Positions 62,171 through 64,000 of a DNA stretch of 64,000 nucleotides are shown here, one piece after another. The DNA is taken from contig NZ_JAFCXL010000001.1 in NCBI RefSeq assembly GCF_049898325.1, positions 186,001-250,000 of the forward strand. Direction: 5' to 3'. How positions within the stretch are numbered: the first letter of the stretch is position 1; every line of letters starts with the position of its first letter. The notes below the pieces were generated by a model. That model was not told the DNA's origin and searched no databases. It saw only the letters and a list, made by a program, of their open reading frames with translations. The translations under genes and the position numbers were made by a program. This DNA is from JAFCUW01 sp049898325 (GTDB taxonomy: Bacteria > Pseudomonadota > Gammaproteobacteria > Burkholderiales > Burkholderiaceae_D).

Positions 62171-62704
62171 TTAATATATTAATGATTTAATCTTCGTGAT
62201 ATCTTCAGAATTCAACGCGCCAGAAGCAACCAGTGGAATAAGCTCCGTCAAGAAATCATCTGGATTCTCAAATGCCTTTTTGTGATTTAGCTCATTGATC
62301 AGCTCAGATATTTTTAAGCGAAATTCATCCTCTGATAGTAAATTATTATTATTCAAATTGGAAAATTTATTTGCTCTTACAATAAAATCCGAAACTCTCG
62401 TTTTCGTTGATGCGATAACATTTTCTCTTTCTTTTTCATGCTGGACCTCAATTTCTTCAACTTCCAAAATACCATTTATCTCTTCAGCTCGGGTGTGTGC
62501 ATCAGCGATACTCCAGAGAGCCACAGGAATCCAAAGTGGCCAAAAGACTATCCAGGATAGAATTGCGGCAATGAGAAAGGCACCACCTTTTGGAACGTCA
62601 CCATTGTAAAATTGGCCGAGTCCAGCACAAACGACGCTCCAGATCATTGCTACGTTTGGGCTTTTTCTTTCTTGGCGACTAGAAGTCGATTCTTTGCTAT
62701 TCAT
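62171..62704 (-). CDS. TM2-like membrane protein with helical C-terminus
   Basis: The 177-residue protein has a TM2-type domain at about residues 20-70: GLGQFYNGDVPKGGAFLIAA, then two hydrophobic stretches ending IADAHTRAEEIN. The remainder is charged and helical, with ISELINELNHKKAF and GALNSEDITKIKSLIY. It starts five bases after the stop of the upstream membrane-protein gene, so the two form a pair. AT-rich codon use unlike the core genes. Confidence 0.7.
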   Translation of the reverse strand: MNSKESTSSRQERKSPNVAMIWSVVCAGLGQFYNGDVPKGGAFLIAAILSWIVFWPLWIPVALWSIADAHTRAEEINGILEVEEIEVQHEKERENVIASTKTRVSDFIVRANKFSNLNNNNLLSEDEFRLKISELINELNHKKAFENPDDFLTELIPLVASGALNSEDITKIKSLIY

Positions 62705-62709
62705 AATAT

Positions 62710-63213
62710 TTAACCATTCTCCTTCTTTTCAAACCCCGAAAAAATCCATCGCAATAACATCACAAATATTCCACCGATTGCTACGCCAGTAGTAATTAAG
62801 ACGGTGCTAATTACATAGCTAGCCGGATCCCTGTCATGCCCAATTAATAGAAGAATAAATCCCAGCAATATAGGTACAGAAATATATATTCTTCGCCAAC
62901 CCTGATGCTCTTCGAGCGTAAATTTTGGCCATAAGATCCATAAGAAAATACCCAGCGGTGCGCCTAAAAGTATTGCAATAATTTTGATCCGATGTACTAA
63001 TCCATAGTCCGCCTTTTCAAGGATTTGCCAAGCGGAAAATTTCTGCAACACTCCGAAAAATGTAACGCCGTAAGATTGATGCTGAATCGTTTTGCATTCA
63101 AGAAGAAATGTATAAATTAGGTCAATTATAAAAAATCCTCCAACTATCATTAAAAAAGATAGCAATTTTTTATTTGAAAAATGGAAAGCGATACTCGATT
63201 TTAATTTTTGCAT
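62710..63213 (-). CDS. hypothetical four-span membrane protein
   Basis: The 167-residue protein has about four hydrophobic segments (SFLMIVGGFFIIDLIYTFLL, IIAILLGAPLGIFLWILW, ISVPILLGFILLLIG, STVLITTGVAIGGIFVMLL). I do not recognise it. It is AT-rich and lies upstream of the TM2-like gene with a 5-bp gap. Confidence 0.65.
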   Translation of the reverse strand: MQKLKSSIAFHFSNKKLLSFLMIVGGFFIIDLIYTFLLECKTIQHQSYGVTFFGVLQKFSAWQILEKADYGLVHRIKIIAILLGAPLGIFLWILWPKFTLEEHQGWRRIYISVPILLGFILLLIGHDRDPASYVISTVLITTGVAIGGIFVMLLRWIFSGFEKKENG

Positions 63214-63296
63214 TTGTGCTCAAACTTTAAATTTCACACGGCCTCGTCGAGGTTGCAACAACCCTCGGACTTACCATTAACTGCATGAAAGATGGT

Positions 63297-63518
63297 TCAA
63301 CCTTTTGACTTAAGGTACTTCTGCCTGGCGCTATCTAATCGGTTCTGGTCGGAACTGATCATTCGATCGTACCCACGCTCAGTCAGACATCCATTTTTGT
63401 CTGCGTAGCCCATCCGGCGTTGCGTCGTTTCAGACATACTCAGTACTGGTTTCAGGCGATTTCCCAAAGGAGATCCCTTGACACTTATACCGGCGTCAAG
63501 CATTTCTTTTAACTTCAT
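63297..63518 (-). CDS. hypothetical protein
   Basis: A 73-residue charged protein with no membrane segment, beginning MKLKEMLDAGISVKGSPL. ATG 63518 has a strong AGGAGG site, which supports translation. Family unknown. Confidence 0.6.
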   Translation of the reverse strand: MKLKEMLDAGISVKGSPLGNRLKPVLSMSETTQRRMGYADKNGCLTERGYDRMISSDQNRLDSARQKYLKSKG

Positions 63519-63545
63519 CTAATCCTCCTAATTTTTTGCGTTCGC

Positions 63546-63737
63546 TTACGAAACGTCGTCTACTGCTGCGTTCTTGCGATTTCGCATGTGGTCAACCATG
63601 ATCGTCGCTAAGGCCATTCCGACCGTGTAGCAGAAGCCTTGAAATATCGTTAGACCGCCTTCCGCAGCAAGTGCCTTGAACCGTTCCTTGCGTGCCTCTG
63701 CTTGATCCTTCGCTTTGTCGTTGTCACTCATCGCCAT
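63546..63737 (-). CDS. small membrane-associated hypothetical protein
   Basis: The 63-residue protein has a charged N-terminus (DNDKAKDQAEARKERFKAL) and one hydrophobic segment (TIFQGFCYTVGMALATIMV). Start ATG 63737 or 63731. It is divergent from the HTH gene at the window end. Family unknown. Confidence 0.5.
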   Translation of the reverse strand: MAMSDNDKAKDQAEARKERFKALAAEGGLTIFQGFCYTVGMALATIMVDHMRNRKNAAVDDVS

Positions 63738-63756
63738 CCCATGTCGCGTAGTTTTG

Positions 63757-63769
63757 TGTCAATTTGACA
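63757..63769. promoter_or_regulatory. palindromic operator candidate
   Basis: TGTCA-ATT-TGACA is a perfect 5-bp inverted repeat between the divergent small gene and the HTH regulator gene. It is a plausible binding site for that regulator. Confidence 0.45.
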
Positions 63770-63849
63770 GGTTGTTAGCATAAACCACAAAGTATTTTTG
63801 AACAACCACTGTTGTCGAGGTGGGAGCGGCATCTTGGACACTGGCGCCC

Positions 63850-64000
63850 ATGCCCAATGAACAAGAAAAATTCGCTTTCGCACTTCGTCTCAAACAGGCG
63901 CTCAAACGCAGCCCGAAGAAGATCAGCTCACCTACAGAACTTGCCCTCAATTTCAACCTGCGACATGCAGGGGACCCAGTGACCCCGCAAGCAGCACAGA
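63850..64000 (+). CDS. HTH transcriptional regulator (5' part, cut by window end)
   Basis: The frame from ATG 63850 reads without stop to the window edge: MPNEQEKFAFALRLKQAL, then SSPTELALNFNLRHAGDPVTP. The pattern LRLKQALKRSPKKISSPTEL with a later TPQAAQ is that of phage-type XRE repressors. Only about 50 codons are visible. Divergent from the small gene, with a palindrome between them. Confidence 0.65.
   Translation, partial: MPNEQEKFAFALRLKQALKRSPKKISSPTELALNFNLRHAGDPVTPQAAQ

Noticed and set aside
63759..63956. 65-codon minus-strand frame near the right end
   Set aside because: It overlaps the better-supported plus-strand HTH frame, lacks a ribosome site and shows no domain.

Overview
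The window is a high-GC betaproteobacterial chromosome segment. Gene content and order (trxA-rho-rpmE2; pgk-pyk-fba-purC-purE-purK-tsaC; thiL-pncC; a PEP-CTERM protein; a five-step hut pathway with HutF and HutG) point to Burkholderiales, most likely Oxalobacteraceae (Massilia/Duganella/Janthinobacterium group). The family is inferred from protein resemblance, not from any search.

Layout. 1-5.2 kb: histidine-utilisation operon hutU-hutH-hutG-hutF on the minus strand, with hutF cut by the window edge and a HutC-type operator just upstream of hutU. 5.2-9.7 kb: Nudix hydrolase, AAA ATPase of unknown role, esterase and exported amidohydrolase. 9.8-12.5 kb: ada plus a 2OG-Fe(II) oxygenase, divergent from hutC, the presumed repressor of the distant hut operon; ada carries an in-frame 63-bp tandem duplication. 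12.7-15 kb: trxA, rho and rpmE2 with clear terminators. 15-17.4 kb: membrane glycosyltransferase and a small membrane protein. 17.5-17.9 kb: tRNA-Leu(CAA) followed by a decayed integrase N-terminus. 17.9-24 kb: ornithine-cyclodeaminase-like gene, periplasmic binding protein, and a glycan cassette (two GT4 enzymes plus gmd/rmd for GDP-rhamnose). 24-28.6 kb: maeB, then a rubrerythrin/rubredoxin/rubredoxin-reductase cassette. 28.6-33.4 kb: thiL, pncC, metallophosphoesterase, an orphan TraL-like/TraM-like pair and a CDF metal exporter. 33.4-39.9 kb: cysK, FKBP isomerase, tcdA, a hemerythrin-PdxH fusion, cfa, an outer-membrane protein, a fold-back repeat and msrA. 40-45.5 kb: flavin reductase, gcdH, PEP-CTERM protein, OmpW, GDSL lipoprotein. 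45.7-53.2 kb: tsaC-purK-purE-purC and fba-pyk-pgk. 53.3-59.1 kb: azlCD, zinc-finger protein, SnoaL-like protein, hydrolase, DUF2946-like protein, BepA-like protease, moaC.

From about 59.1 kb to the end the sequence changes character. A tyrosine integrase directly follows moaC, composition becomes visibly AT-rich, and the genes are short and mostly unrecognised. I read this as the left part of an integrated element. An intact IS30-family element with a 3-bp target duplication has split one of its genes; removing the IS restores a 97-residue reading frame. A divergent HTH regulator starts near the right edge.

The least expected items are the orphan conjugation-type TraL/TraM pair, the hemerythrin-pyridoxamine-phosphate-oxidase fusion, the fold-back element that supplies the msrA stop codon, the integrase scar beside tRNA-Leu, and the IS-split gene.
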